From Chitinophaga pinensis (GTDB lineage Bacteria > Bacteroidota > Bacteroidia > Flavobacteriales_D > Crocinitomicaceae), in contig CAMDNE010000017.1 in NCBI GenBank assembly GCA_945902745.1, positions 1 through 61,500 of the forward strand: 61,500 nucleotides of DNA, given 5' to 3'. Of the stretch, positions 7,442 to 16,796 are shown piece by piece. The notes under the pieces are model-generated. The model worked only from the letters and a program-made list of their open reading frames with translations, had not been told where the DNA came from and ran no database searches. Positions within the stretch are counted from its first letter, which is position 1. Every line of letters starts with the position of its first letter. Made by a program: the position numbers and the translations under genes.

Positions 7442-9002
7442 TAACGTATTGAAACTTTCTTTCATCGCATTTTGTGCAATATGCTCAACCATTTCAAATG
7501 CGCAAGCTCCAAATTTGATTAAATATCAATCAATCGCTAGAGATGCAGCAGGTTTAATTTTACCAAATTTGCCTTTGGGTATTAGGATATCGATTCATGA
7601 TCTAAGCGCATCAGGTACAATTGTTTTTCAAGAAACTCATTCTGTTGTGACTAATGAATATGGCCTATTCAATCTGTCGATTGGCGCTGGAGCTTCTTTG
7701 ACAGGTACAATTAGTGGCGTTGATTGGTCAAATGGAGCAAAATATATTGAAATTGAAGGGGATCTTACAGGTGGAACAAGTTATTTACAGTTCGGAACAA
7801 GTGAACTTTTAAGCGTTCCCTATGCTTTGTATTCTAATTATTCAGGAATTGCATTTTTACCAAATGGAACTTCAGCTGGGAACACACCCTACTGGGATGG
7901 TTCAACTTGGGTAATTAACAATAGCAACATTTATAATAATGGTAACAAAATTGGTATAGGAACTGCTTCTCCCGTGCAAAAACTTGATGTTAATGGAAAT
8001 ATAAACATCCCTTTAGACAGCAGTTATATGATTAATAACAGAAAAGTGTTATGGGTAAAAGGAATTGGAAACGTATTCGTTGGAAATAATACTGGCGCAT
8101 CTAATACAATTGGATTTAACAATTCTTTCTTTGGATTCAATTCAGGGACATTAAATTTATCAGGCTCACAGAATACATTCATTGGAACAGAAACAGGTGC
8201 AGCAAATATAAATGGTGATATGAATTCATTCCTAGGCCGTAGGGCTGGTTTCAGTAATATTGATGGGATTGAAAACACGTTTATAGGCGCTTATGCTGGT
8301 CAATCAAATACAGACGGTAATCACAACTCATTCATGGGAGTAACTACTGGAAGTTCTAATACAAGTGGTGCAGAAAATACATTTATTGGAGCCCATGCAG
8401 GTTACTTTAATAACATGGGTAGTTTTAACGTATTTCTTGGCAATTTTACAGGACTAGCCAATATCTCTGGGAACAATAATACGTTCGCAGGATTTGAAGC
8501 AAATGGTTCTAGTAGCAATCTTACAAATGCAGCTGCTTTTGGAGCTGGTGCTATTGTTAATGCGGACAATTCTATAATTCTTGGCAATACATCTGTTACA
8601 TCAATCGGTGGACAGGTTGGTTGGAGTACGTTTTCTGATAAAAGATTGAAAACAAATATTGAAGAGTGTAAATTAGGATTGGAGTTTATCACAAAATTAC
8701 AACCTGTAAACTACACTTACAAAGCCAAAGGACAAGAAAATTTAGTCTACTCAGGACTTATAGCTCAAGATGTAGAACAATTATTAAACGATTTAAATAC
8801 AGACTTTAGTGGTTTGGTTAGACCGAAAAATAAAAATGACTTTTATTCAATACGCTATGCTGAATTTGTTGTGCCGTTAATTAATTCAGTTCAAGAACAA
8901 GAAAAAAAAATTACTGATTTAGAAAACCTAAATCTTGAATTGATTAAAAGAATTGAAGATCTTGAAAAAAAATTGACTACAATTTTGAGTAATTCTAATT
9001 AA
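7434..9002 (+). CDS. Surface fibre-like protein with S74 intramolecular chaperone
   Basis: 522 residues with a signal peptide (about 1-23). The first 200 residues are beta-rich. Residues about 211-360 carry roughly six repeats of 22-24 residues (NTFIGAYAGQSNTDGNHN), like the trimeric beta-structures of adhesin heads. Residues about 395-480 match the peptidase S74 / endosialidase chaperone domain (STFSDKRLKTNIEE ... YSGLIAQDVEQL ... YAEFVVPLINSV). In that family the Ser-Asp of the SDxRLK motif cuts the chaperone off after trimerisation. A C-terminal coiled coil follows. It lacks a T9SS signal of its own and overlaps the upstream T9SS protein by 8 bases. Likely a trimeric surface adhesin or appendage (inferred). 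Confidence 0.85.
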   Translation: MINNVLKLSFIAFCAICSTISNAQAPNLIKYQSIARDAAGLILPNLPLGIRISIHDLSASGTIVFQETHSVVTNEYGLFNLSIGAGASLTGTISGVDWSNGAKYIEIEGDLTGGTSYLQFGTSELLSVPYALYSNYSGIAFLPNGTSAGNTPYWDGSTWVINNSNIYNNGNKIGIGTASPVQKLDVNGNINIPLDSSYMINNRKVLWVKGIGNVFVGNNTGASNTIGFNNSFFGFNSGTLNLSGSQNTFIGTETGAANINGDMNSFLGRRAGFSNIDGIENTFIGAYAGQSNTDGNHNSFMGVTTGSSNTSGAENTFIGAHAGYFNNMGSFNVFLGNFTGLANISGNNNTFAGFEANGSSSNLTNAAAFGAGAIVNADNSIILGNTSVTSIGGQVGWSTFSDKRLKTNIEECKLGLEFITKLQPVNYTYKAKGQENLVYSGLIAQDVEQLLNDLNTDFSGLVRPKNKNDFYSIRYAEFVVPLINSVQEQEKKITDLENLNLELIKRIEDLEKKLTTILSNSN

Positions 9003-9072
9003 TAAGCAACTAAATTTCACATAAGTACGTCTTGAAAAAAGTTATATATCCACCACTTCTTTAACTGAAAAA

Positions 9073-10767
9073 ATGAAAATTAATTTATCCCTATTATTAC
9101 TGCTTGGTTTTATTCTATTTTCGTCTAAATCTCATGCTTGCAGTCCATGTGGAGATCTTTCTAATGTTACACAAAATATAAGCGGAACCAATTTAGAATT
9201 ATCCTTTACCAGTAACGCTGGATGGGATTGTTGTTACACTGTGCAAATAGAAATAATTTGTTCAAATGCCTCTTTTACAGGTGTTCCAAATTATTTTTCT
9301 GCAGAGATTTGTTTGAACGGTGGCAATGGATTTTCAGTAACCAATAACTTGGTTACACCATACCCTTTAACAATAATTGATCTAACTAACTTCTGTCCAG
9401 GAACGTATAAATGGCGAGCTGCTGAAACATCTTGTATGATATACACCCCAGAACAAACATTTACAGTTACCGGTGCTAGCCCAATTGTTGTTGACGCAAG
9501 TTTAGCAGAAGACACAATTTGTATTTCTGAAAACACACAGTTTTCAGCATCTGCCTCTAACGGCTGTAACAGTGGAACTTTTAATTTTTCATGGGCTCCC
9601 GCGGCAGGACTGAATAATCCTAACATTTCAAATCCTATAGCAACCCCATTAATTACTACAATTTATACATTGACTGTAACTGAAATTGGATCTTGCACTG
9701 CACCACAGACCGTCGCTCTTACAGTCAACGTGAATCCTTTGCCAACCGCAACAATTGCAGGCACTATAGATCTTTGCCAAAATTCACCTCCATCTAATGT
9801 TATATTTGGTGGCGCAGGAGCCACAGCTCCATACACTATAGATTATACGTTGAATGGTGTAGCTCAAACACCTATTCTTACGAGTGGAACAACAACAATT
9901 CAAGTCCCAACAATTACCCCAGGGACCTATACATATGCTTTGACGAATATTTCTGAATCAAGTAGTGCTCAATGCTCACAAGCTCAGAATCAAACTGCGA
10001 TTGTAACTATCAATCCATTACCCGTAGTTAATGCTGGATTAGATCAAATATTATGCGAACCCAATGATCTTACACCTTCTGAAGTAACTTTGACAGGTGC
10101 AGGAGCAATGACTTATTCATGGAATAATGGCGTAACAAATGGCGTATCATTTACACCACCAGTCGGAACAACTATTTATGTATTAACAGGTACAGATGCA
10201 AATGGTTGCACTGATACAGATGATGTTATGATTACTTCTTTGACATTACCAATTGCAAATGGCACAGCTAGTGATAATTATGGTAATGCTCCGATGATAA
10301 TCGATTTTACAAACACAAGTCAATACGCAACAAGTTATATTTGGGATTTTGGAGATGGGAATATTCAAAATGTAAGTACTTCAGCTAATATTTCAAACGC
10401 TTATGGTACAGCTGGAATTTATACAATTGTTTTAACTGCATCGAATGGAATTTGCACTGATACTTGGACAACTCAAATTGAAGTTATTCCGCCGATGACT
10501 GTTATTCCACCAAATGTTTTTTCTCCAAATGGCGATAACATAAATGATTTCTATTTTATAGATGTTCAAAACGGAGCAGAATTTGAAGCGCTAATTTTAA
10601 ACCGTTGGGGAAATGAAATAACGACAATGACTCATTTAAACCAAGGTTGGGATGGTAAATCAAATGGGAAAGTAGTTGAAGAAGGTGTCTATTTTATTAA
10701 ATATAAAGCGACCGATTTTAATGAAAAAATAATAGAAGGACATTGTTACTTCCATTTATTAAAATAA
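9073..10767 (+). CDS. PKD-domain protein with CHU_C gliding-associated C-terminus
   Basis: 564 residues. The signal peptide ends near SHA, followed by a Cys-containing domain. Two or three Ig/SprB-like stretches follow (TICISENTQFSAS, NPLPTATIAG, NPLPVVNAGLDQILC). A PKD domain is at about 405-475 (SYIWDFGDGN). The last 85 residues are a type B T9SS/CHU_C domain (PNVFSPNGDNINDFYFI ... LNRWGNEI ... GWDGKSNG ... EGVYFIKYKATD). It is a large secreted surface protein, probably an adhesin or a matrix component. It follows the S74 gene at 70 bases on the same strand and may share its transcript. Confidence 0.85.
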   Translation: MKINLSLLLLLGFILFSSKSHACSPCGDLSNVTQNISGTNLELSFTSNAGWDCCYTVQIEIICSNASFTGVPNYFSAEICLNGGNGFSVTNNLVTPYPLTIIDLTNFCPGTYKWRAAETSCMIYTPEQTFTVTGASPIVVDASLAEDTICISENTQFSASASNGCNSGTFNFSWAPAAGLNNPNISNPIATPLITTIYTLTVTEIGSCTAPQTVALTVNVNPLPTATIAGTIDLCQNSPPSNVIFGGAGATAPYTIDYTLNGVAQTPILTSGTTTIQVPTITPGTYTYALTNISESSSAQCSQAQNQTAIVTINPLPVVNAGLDQILCEPNDLTPSEVTLTGAGAMTYSWNNGVTNGVSFTPPVGTTIYVLTGTDANGCTDTDDVMITSLTLPIANGTASDNYGNAPMIIDFTNTSQYATSYIWDFGDGNIQNVSTSANISNAYGTAGIYTIVLTASNGICTDTWTTQIEVIPPMTVIPPNVFSPNGDNINDFYFIDVQNGAEFEALILNRWGNEITTMTHLNQGWDGKSNGKVVEEGVYFIKYKATDFNEKIIEGHCYFHLLK

Positions 10768-10782
10768 ATTTCACGATAAGGC

Positions 10783-11457
10783 CTAAGAAATAATCTTCCC
10801 ATCCCCCATCTCTATGATACGATCTGTTTTTTTAGCGAAATCGCTATCATGCGTCACAACCAACAACGACAAATGTTCTTCAACTGACAATTCTTTAAAA
10901 ATATCAAAGACAATATCTGAATTTTTACTATCCAAATTACCCGTCGGTTCATCTCCCATGATGATAGAAGGATTATTAATTAAGGCTCGAGCAATCGCAA
11001 CACGTTGTTTTTGTCCACCTGAAATGCGACTAGAAAGTTTTAAGGCTTGGTCGTCAATACCTAATAATTTAAGCTTCAACATGGCATCATGCTCAATTTC
11101 TTGATATGTTTTAATTCCCAATTTCTTTGCCGGCAACATTACATTTTCTAGAACTGTAAACTCTGCTAAAAGGTAATGAAATTGAAAAACAAAGCCAATT
11201 TTCTCATTGCGAATAAGCGCCAATTTATCAGGTGTTTCACCAGAGATAAGTTGACCATCTAAGAATAATTTCCCCGTATAATCAGTATCCATTGTAGAAA
11301 GAATATACAATAAAGTAGATTTTCCACATCCAGATTTCCCCATAATAGACACAAATTCTCCTTTTGCTATTTCAAAAGAAATATCATTCAAAATTTGTAT
11401 TTCTACAGGTTTTTTAAATGATTTGAAAATATGTTCTGCTCGCAGTATTGCTTCCAT
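10783..11457 (-). CDS. ABC transporter ATPase of MacB/LolD type
   Basis: 224 residues, the normal length for a stand-alone ABC ATPase. Walker A is GKSGCGKST (about 39-47), the Q-loop lies in VFQFHYLL, the signature is SGGQKQRVAIARAL, Walker B is IIMGDEPTGNLD and the H-loop is VVTHD. It powers the MacB-like permease just upstream (2-base gap). Third gene of a three-gene minus-strand operon (adaptor, permease, ATPase). The substrate cannot be read from the sequence. Confidence 0.92.
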   Translation of the reverse strand: MEAILRAEHIFKSFKKPVEIQILNDISFEIAKGEFVSIMGKSGCGKSTLLYILSTMDTDYTGKLFLDGQLISGETPDKLALIRNEKIGFVFQFHYLLAEFTVLENVMLPAKKLGIKTYQEIEHDAMLKLKLLGIDDQALKLSSRISGGQKQRVAIARALINNPSIIMGDEPTGNLDSKNSDIVFDIFKELSVEEHLSLLVVTHDSDFAKKTDRIIEMGDGKIIS

Positions 11458-11459
11458 TA

Positions 11460-12719
11460 CTATTGCCCTCTTATTATGTCAACAGGATCTATTTTTTCTG
11501 CCTTGCGTGAAGGAAAATAACCTGCAAAAAATGTGGAAATCATGGCGAACGTTATTCCAATTATATAATACCCAATATCATAATTTATCGGGAACGTTTT
11601 AATTGTTGGCAAAGCGGCTGTATCGAAAGGAGTACGGTCAATAATAACGGTGACGACATATCCTAATATTAAACCAAGTAAGCCACCGATAAAGCCAATG
11701 ATTAAAGCTTGACTGATAAAAATCCATTTTACGTCTTTACCTGAAAAACCTGTTGCTTTTAAAATTGCAATGTCATTCATTTTCTCATAAATGAGCATAT
11801 TTAAAATATTATAAATTCCAAAACCTGCAACAATTAAAAGGGTTATTGAAACTGCATAAGAAATCAATGTTCGTATAGAAGAACCGGTTTCAAACTGAGC
11901 ATTAGCCGTTTGAATATCAATGGCCGTTAAATCAAATAAATCGCTCATTTTTTTAGCAAGTTTTGGGGCTTGCGTCATATCCAAAAGCTTGATATTAATA
12001 TCAGTAATATAGTTATTGGATTGCCCCATAATTCTTTGTGCCATTTTTATATTGACGTAACTTTGTACATTATCAACATCAGCAATTCCACTTTGATATA
12101 ACCCAACAATTTTCATTGCCTGAATATCACCTTTCGGAGTAGCAATTTGAATAACAGAACCAACTTGCAAGGAGAGTTTCTTTGAGATACCAGCTCCCAA
12201 AATTATCCCGTTTTCATTTTGAGCAAGATCCTTCAACGAACCTTCAATTATATAATCGTTCAGGTTATATAATTCTCCCTCTTTTAAAACTTCAATTCCA
12301 CTTATTACTCCGTTTAATTGAGATGTTCCACCCAAATAAAATGCTTGGGCCTTCACTTGAGCAGTCACCCCTTTGACATAGGATTGCTCACTCAAAAAAG
12401 CGATTAATGGAATGGCATTATGAATTCTTATTTGACTAGTTTTTGGCTTGATTGATTTAACTACTTTTTCTTGGGAAGCATATGGCGAGTACAAATCCAC
12501 TGGTTGTTTTAACGTTGGTTTAATTTCATTATACAAATGTAGATGTGGGGTTCTATTTAATATTAATCCATCCAATAAGCCATTCAAACCTGTCATGAAA
12601 CTCATCATGATGATATACGCACCTATTCCAAAAGTAACACCCAAAGCAGCAATCAATGATTGTTTCTTACGAGACCACAAATGAGTTCTTGATATAGAAA
12701 AAAGTAATCTATATTTCAT
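11460..12719 (-). CDS. FtsX/MacB-type ABC permease
   Basis: 419 residues with the MacB/LolC/E plan: one N-terminal membrane helix (SLIAALGVTFGIGAYIIMMS), a large periplasmic domain (about 50-280) and three C-terminal helices (from SYAVSITLLIVAGFGIYNIL to TFAMISTFFAGYFPSRKAEK). The cytoplasmic coupling segment KMNDIAILKATGFSGKDV and the end PSRKAEKIDPVDIIRGQ are typical of the family. Its ATG (12719) overlaps the adaptor stop as TAATG, so translation is probably coupled. It works by coupling ATP use to periplasmic substrate expulsion. Confidence 0.9.
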   Translation of the reverse strand: MKYRLLFSISRTHLWSRKKQSLIAALGVTFGIGAYIIMMSFMTGLNGLLDGLILNRTPHLHLYNEIKPTLKQPVDLYSPYASQEKVVKSIKPKTSQIRIHNAIPLIAFLSEQSYVKGVTAQVKAQAFYLGGTSQLNGVISGIEVLKEGELYNLNDYIIEGSLKDLAQNENGIILGAGISKKLSLQVGSVIQIATPKGDIQAMKIVGLYQSGIADVDNVQSYVNIKMAQRIMGQSNNYITDINIKLLDMTQAPKLAKKMSDLFDLTAIDIQTANAQFETGSSIRTLISYAVSITLLIVAGFGIYNILNMLIYEKMNDIAILKATGFSGKDVKWIFISQALIIGFIGGLLGLILGYVVTVIIDRTPFDTAALPTIKTFPINYDIGYYIIGITFAMISTFFAGYFPSRKAEKIDPVDIIRGQ

Positions 12720-13798
12720 TATTCTGGTTTATAGATAACGGTGCTTTCACTGATTCCAAACAAAATTTCAATATAACTCCAATTTGATAAACCAGTAGAG
12801 ACTTTAACCATTCCATTTGCAGTTTCAACTTTATTGCCTGGGAGCAAATAATCTCTCGGAATAACCATTGCATTTTTCTTTTCATTAATGACAATATTCC
12901 CTTCACCAGTAAGCCCCATATACATTTTCTTCGGTGGATTCACGAATTCAGCTTCAATCTCAAATGTTTGAGTTCTTTCATCCATTTTAGGCGAAATCTT
13001 CGTTATTCGCGCATGAAATACTTTGTCTTTAAAAGCCTCTAAAGTGACCAATATTTTCTGATTCATTTCAATATTGGAAATATCAACCTCATCAATTAGC
13101 ATCTTTAGTTTGAACTTATTTTGATCTCCCAAAATGGCTAAAGGCTCTTGCATGGAAACAAACTCGCCCTTTTCTTTAAACAATTGAAAAACTTTTCCTG
13201 TAATATTCGACTTTATAGTATAATCATCTGTTCTCAAGGAGCTGGCATTCACATTGTTTTTGGATTGATCAATCTGGTTTTTTAATTCCTTCTCTTTTCG
13301 AACAATCCTTTTCTTTAAAGATTTATAATTGTTTTTTGAAACTTCATAGCCTAGATTCGAATTGTCAAATTCAAATTTTGAACATGCATTTTTATCGAAT
13401 AAAGCTTTGAATCGAAAATAGTTCAAAGAATCATTTTGCATTTTCAGTTTCGCCGATTGCAAATCCAAGCGCATTTCCTCGATTAAATTTGCTTCTCCGC
13501 TATATGAATCTTTTAAAAGTTCATAATTCAATTGAGCATTTTGTTGATTGAGTTGAATTGGTTTGTTTGAAATCGAAAAAATAACATCACCAACGTTTAC
13601 AAAATCCCCTTCTTTTACTTTTATTTCATCTAAATATCCAGAAATTGAAGCATTTACTTTGTACACGTCAATTGGCTCAATTGTAACACTTGAGTATACA
13701 GCTTCAACTAATTCTTTTCGAATTGGCGTTGTTGTTTCTCGTTTTTCAGAACATGAAAATAACCCAATTAAACCACCTAATAATAAAAAATATTTCAT
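12719..13798 (-). CDS. Periplasmic adaptor (HlyD/MacA-like) lipoprotein
   Basis: 359 residues. The N-terminus has a lipobox (LIGLFSC, Cys about 16), so it is a lipoprotein. A biotinyl-lipoyl-like half (SGYLDEIKVKEGDFVNVGDVI) is followed by a long alpha-hairpin coiled coil (about 85-190), the second lipoyl half (IKSNITGKVFQLFKEKGEFV) and a beta-barrel domain. This is the adaptor that links the MacB-like permease to an outer-membrane channel; no TolC-type gene lies next to it. First gene of the exporter operon. Confidence 0.88.
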   Translation of the reverse strand: MKYFLLLGGLIGLFSCSEKRETTTPIRKELVEAVYSSVTIEPIDVYKVNASISGYLDEIKVKEGDFVNVGDVIFSISNKPIQLNQQNAQLNYELLKDSYSGEANLIEEMRLDLQSAKLKMQNDSLNYFRFKALFDKNACSKFEFDNSNLGYEVSKNNYKSLKKRIVRKEKELKNQIDQSKNNVNASSLRTDDYTIKSNITGKVFQLFKEKGEFVSMQEPLAILGDQNKFKLKMLIDEVDISNIEMNQKILVTLEAFKDKVFHARITKISPKMDERTQTFEIEAEFVNPPKKMYMGLTGEGNIVINEKKNAMVIPRDYLLPGNKVETANGMVKVSTGLSNWSYIEILFGISESTVIYKPE

Positions 13799-13886
13799 AA
13801 AAAATTATTGTTCTCAAAGTTAATCTTAATTCACAATACAAAAAGTGACCTGCATCACTTTTAAATGAAATAATCATTCAGTCATA

Positions 13887-13908
13887 TTTATATACCATGG
13901 TAAATATA
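13887..13908. promoter_or_regulatory. Palindromic operator, copy 1 (pirin operon)
   Basis: A 22-base imperfect palindrome (two mismatched pairs) around the perfect core TACCATGGTA. The same 22 bases, inverted, occur at 32393-32414 before the yceI operon. Its centre is 24-25 bases upstream of the pirin -7 box, over the -33 region, so a bound protein would be expected to block transcription. The regulator is not evident in the window. Confidence 0.7.
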
Positions 13909-13921
13909 AAAAGGTTTATTG

Positions 13922-13929
13922 TATATTTG
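13922..13929 (+). promoter_or_regulatory. -7 box TATATTTG of the pirin operon
   Basis: Perfect TAnnTTTG, 22 bases before the pirin ATG at 13952. It rules out the longer upstream frame start at 13919. Confidence 0.75.
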
Positions 13930-13951
13930 CGGAAGAAATAAAATTTACTCA

Positions 13952-14668
13952 ATGAAAACAATCTTTCACGCATCTAATTCTAGAGGAGCAGCAAATCATG
14001 GATGGTTAAATGCAAAACATTCTTTTAGCTTCGCAAGTTGGTATAACCCTGATAAGACAAATTTTGGTGCTTTACGTGTTTTAAATGATGATATAGTTTC
14101 AGCAGGAGCTGGATTTGGAACACACCCTCATGATAACATGGAAATAATAACTATTCCGCTAGCAGGATCCATTGCACATAAGGATAGTATGGGGAATTCC
14201 TCTATCATCAAAACGGGAGAAATACAAGTTATGAGTGCTGGAACAGGAATTCAACACAGTGAATTCAATCCCAGTAAAGACGAAGAATTGAATTTGTTTC
14301 AAATTTGGATCTTTCCTAACAAGCGTAATGTTGTGCCTCGCTACGACCAATTTGAGATGAACGTACAAGCAATGAAAAACAACTTTTTACAGTTGGTCAG
14401 TCCAAACAAGGAGGATGAAGGAACATGGATCCATCAAAATGCATGGATAAAAATAGCTGAAATAGATAATAATACTGAACTTTCATATTCATTCAATTCC
14501 AAAGAAAATGGTGTTTATTTCATGGTAATAGACGGTGAAGTCACTATTAACAACCAACTATTAAAACAAAAAGATGCTTTAGGTGTTTGGGATACTGATA
14601 AAGTAATTTTGAAAGCAAATAGTCAAAGTAAAATTTTAGCAATTGAAATTCCAATGGATTTTGATTAA
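13952..14668 (+). CDS. Pirin family protein
   Basis: 238 residues from the ATG at 13952, chosen because the -7 box lies just upstream. N-terminal cupin motifs are typical of pirin: RGAANHGWLNAKHSFSFASW, then GTHPHDNMEIITIPLAG with the metal-binding His pair and Glu, then SAGTGIQHSEFN and LFQIWIFP. Family members bind iron in the N-terminal cupin; YhhW-type members oxidise quercetin and others act in stress responses. It is co-transcribed with a nitroreductase (46-base gap) and shares its operator with the YceI operon, which points to a redox or electrophile stress role (inferred). Confidence 0.92.
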   Translation: MKTIFHASNSRGAANHGWLNAKHSFSFASWYNPDKTNFGALRVLNDDIVSAGAGFGTHPHDNMEIITIPLAGSIAHKDSMGNSSIIKTGEIQVMSAGTGIQHSEFNPSKDEELNLFQIWIFPNKRNVVPRYDQFEMNVQAMKNNFLQLVSPNKEDEGTWIHQNAWIKIAEIDNNTELSYSFNSKENGVYFMVIDGEVTINNQLLKQKDALGVWDTDKVILKANSQSKILAIEIPMDFD

Positions 14669-14714
14669 TATAAACAGAAAAGAACAATTCAATTAATTTT
14701 TAAACAGTAACAAC

Positions 14715-15347
14715 ATGAATACGTTAATAGACAATTTAAATTGGCGTTATGCCACAAAAAAATTCGATACAACCAAAAGACTAAAAGAAGACGATTTAAC
14801 TACTTTACTTGAAGTTTTGCGTCTTGCTCCTTCTGCTTATGGATTGCAACCATTTAAAGTCTTAGTAATAGACAACCCTTCAATTCGAGAACAACTTAAG
14901 TCCAAATCTTATGGTCAGCCACAAATTACTGATGCATCGCATTTGATTGTGCTATGTTCTTATCTTGACGTCAAAGATTCACATATCGATGAACATATTT
15001 TAAATACAGCCACAACAAGAGGAATTGATGCAAATTTATTAGTTGGTTATGGTGATTTTATGAAAAGAACGATCAATAATTTTGACTCCGAACAAAAGCT
15101 TGTATGGAATGGTAAACAAGTTTATCTTGCTTTAGGTCAATTGATTCATGCAGCAGCTCAAATGCACGTAGATGCAGCACCAATGGAAGGATTTGATCCT
15201 CTAGGTTATGACGAGGTATTGAATTTGAAAGCTCAAAATTTACATGCTACAGTGGTTTGTGCACTTGGTTATCGTTCTGAAGATGATGCAACTCAACATT
15301 TTAAAAAAGTCAGAAAAGCAAAATCAACTATCATAGAAATAATTTAA
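14715..15347 (+). CDS. Nitroreductase family NAD(P)H-dependent oxidoreductase
   Basis: 210 residues, close to NfsB/YfkO-type flavoenzymes. The N-terminus has the family pattern (LNWRYATKKFDTTKRL, then EVLRLAPSAYGLQPFKVLVI, the FMN-binding part). The middle has VYLALGQLIHAAAQMHVDAAPMEGF, and the end has LGYRSEDDATQHFKKVRK. Such FMN enzymes reduce nitroaromatics and quinones with NAD(P)H as dimers. Second gene of the pirin operon; a terminator follows 4-40 bases after the stop. Confidence 0.92.
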   Translation: MNTLIDNLNWRYATKKFDTTKRLKEDDLTTLLEVLRLAPSAYGLQPFKVLVIDNPSIREQLKSKSYGQPQITDASHLIVLCSYLDVKDSHIDEHILNTATTRGIDANLLVGYGDFMKRTINNFDSEQKLVWNGKQVYLALGQLIHAAAQMHVDAAPMEGFDPLGYDEVLNLKAQNLHATVVCALGYRSEDDATQHFKKVRKAKSTIIEII

Positions 15348-15350
15348 AAC

Positions 15351-15386
15351 AAAAAGGGTGGTTCAATTAGACCACCCTTTCTTTTT
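15351..15386 (+). terminator. Terminator after the nitroreductase gene
   Basis: GGGTGGT / ACCACCC stem with an 8-base loop, flanked by AAAAA and TTTCTTTTT, so it can work in both directions and also serve the convergent gene ending at 15409. Confidence 0.85.
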
Positions 15387-15408
15387 AGCTATTTCACTTC
15401 AATAAAAT

Positions 15409-16674
15409 CTAGAAATCAAGCTTTAGTAAATCAATCGTAACCTCTCCCGAATCTGTGGAAATTTTCAGAAAATACATACCATTTTGAAATTCACGAAGAT
15501 CGATAATAATTGAATTGTTATCAGGTTGAATCAAATCACTATTTGCTAATTTCATTTCCTTTCCAGTGATATCATAAATTGTAAAATCATTCAACTTTAA
15601 ATTTTCAAATCCTTCAATATTAAATAGTCCTGGAGCTTTCGTTTTCTTTATTATCTGAGTTAGATTCAAATCATTCACCGTCAATGGCCCAATTACCACT
15701 TCTATAGACAAGGTATCATCTCCACATTCATTTGATGAGATTAACTGAACAGTATAAGTCCCAGCAGTTAGATAAGCATGTAATGGGTTTATTTCATATG
15801 AAGTAGACCCATCATCAAAATTCCATTCATAATTAGTACTTCTCCAACTATCATTTAAGAATTGAACTGAATTCCCTGAAACTGTATACTGAAAATCAGC
15901 AATTGAAATCTCTTCTTTCGCCCTTAAATGCCATGTTTGCAAACTATCTAAAACACAAATGGCCGCGGCGTTTTGTAGCGCATTTATTGTAATTAAATCT
16001 AAACCAGCGGTATAACTTGCGCCAACTGGTGATTTTCTAAAAACTGAAGCATAAAAAGTACATGCAGCTAGATATGTTCCTTCCAAACTTGGATGAGAGC
16101 CATCTGCAGCATACAAATTTATCGTTGGATAAGTGTCTCTAACATATTTCCAAGCTACACCAACAGGAGCAACAGAAGCTTGTGCAGAATCTGTGATACG
16201 CAAATAGGCATTTCTCAAACGGCCATTCATTTTATCAAACGTATTTATTGAATCCCATTGCGGGTCACCTACTTGTCGACCCCAGCTCATATAATAAAGT
16301 GACTGCGAACAAGATGAATTAGTATAAACACTATCTGCTAATTGAACTGCAGGAGGTAATGTATTGATATTTACTTGACTTGTCTCAAATGATGGTTCTT
16401 GACTTTGACCTTGTATAACGACAAAATCCCACGGTTTGGAATGAATTTTAGAAAATGTAATTGGGTCATTTACATGATTTTGAAAAGTAAATCCACCGTT
16501 CGTTTTAGAATCAACTGTCACCTCATCACCCAACGAAGTGGTTAAATTTGAAAAAACAGTTGGAAGGTCATTGACATACGTGTAACTATTCCCAATAAAA
16601 AGCACAGAGGAACTGTCCTGAGCATACATTAACCCGGTTGATAAGAAGATAAAAAGTGAGGCGATTTTATTCAT
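15409..16674 (-). CDS. Secreted SGNH-hydrolase-like protein with PKD and T9SS domains
   Basis: 421 residues. Signal peptide 1-18. Residues about 22-245 resemble SGNH/DUF4886-type esterases: block I is LFIGNSYT (the Ser replaces that of GDS), a middle block is WDFVVIQGQSQEP, and block V is DGSHPSLEG with the Asp/His pair. A PKD domain follows at about 260-325 (YEWNFDDGSTSYEINPLHAY). A type A T9SS sorting domain ends the protein (NGMYFLKISTDSGEVTIDLLK). It probably acts outside the cell on ester-linked glycans or similar. The substrate is unknown. Confidence 0.82.
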   Translation of the reverse strand: MNKIASLFIFLSTGLMYAQDSSSVLFIGNSYTYVNDLPTVFSNLTTSLGDEVTVDSKTNGGFTFQNHVNDPITFSKIHSKPWDFVVIQGQSQEPSFETSQVNINTLPPAVQLADSVYTNSSCSQSLYYMSWGRQVGDPQWDSINTFDKMNGRLRNAYLRITDSAQASVAPVGVAWKYVRDTYPTINLYAADGSHPSLEGTYLAACTFYASVFRKSPVGASYTAGLDLITINALQNAAAICVLDSLQTWHLRAKEEISIADFQYTVSGNSVQFLNDSWRSTNYEWNFDDGSTSYEINPLHAYLTAGTYTVQLISSNECGDDTLSIEVVIGPLTVNDLNLTQIIKKTKAPGLFNIEGFENLKLNDFTIYDITGKEMKLANSDLIQPDNNSIIIDLREFQNGMYFLKISTDSGEVTIDLLKLDF

Positions 16675-16796
16675 AAATTTTTATTTGTTTACAAATTTGA
16701 CTAATTTGGAAGTAGAAAGTTGCATCGTTATGAAGTTTGTTTTTGTGCCTTTATTGGATTTCTAAAAACTCTTTTTTCGGTTTACACGCGTCAAAT

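Noticed and set aside
13919-13951. Upstream in-frame start for the pirin gene
   Set aside because: A perfect -7 box lies within these bases, so transcription begins after this ATG; the pirin motif starts at 13952.
16737-16796. Upstream in-frame start for the VCBS-repeat gene
   Set aside because: It would put 20 residues before a perfect signal peptide; the ATG at 16797 is the likely start.
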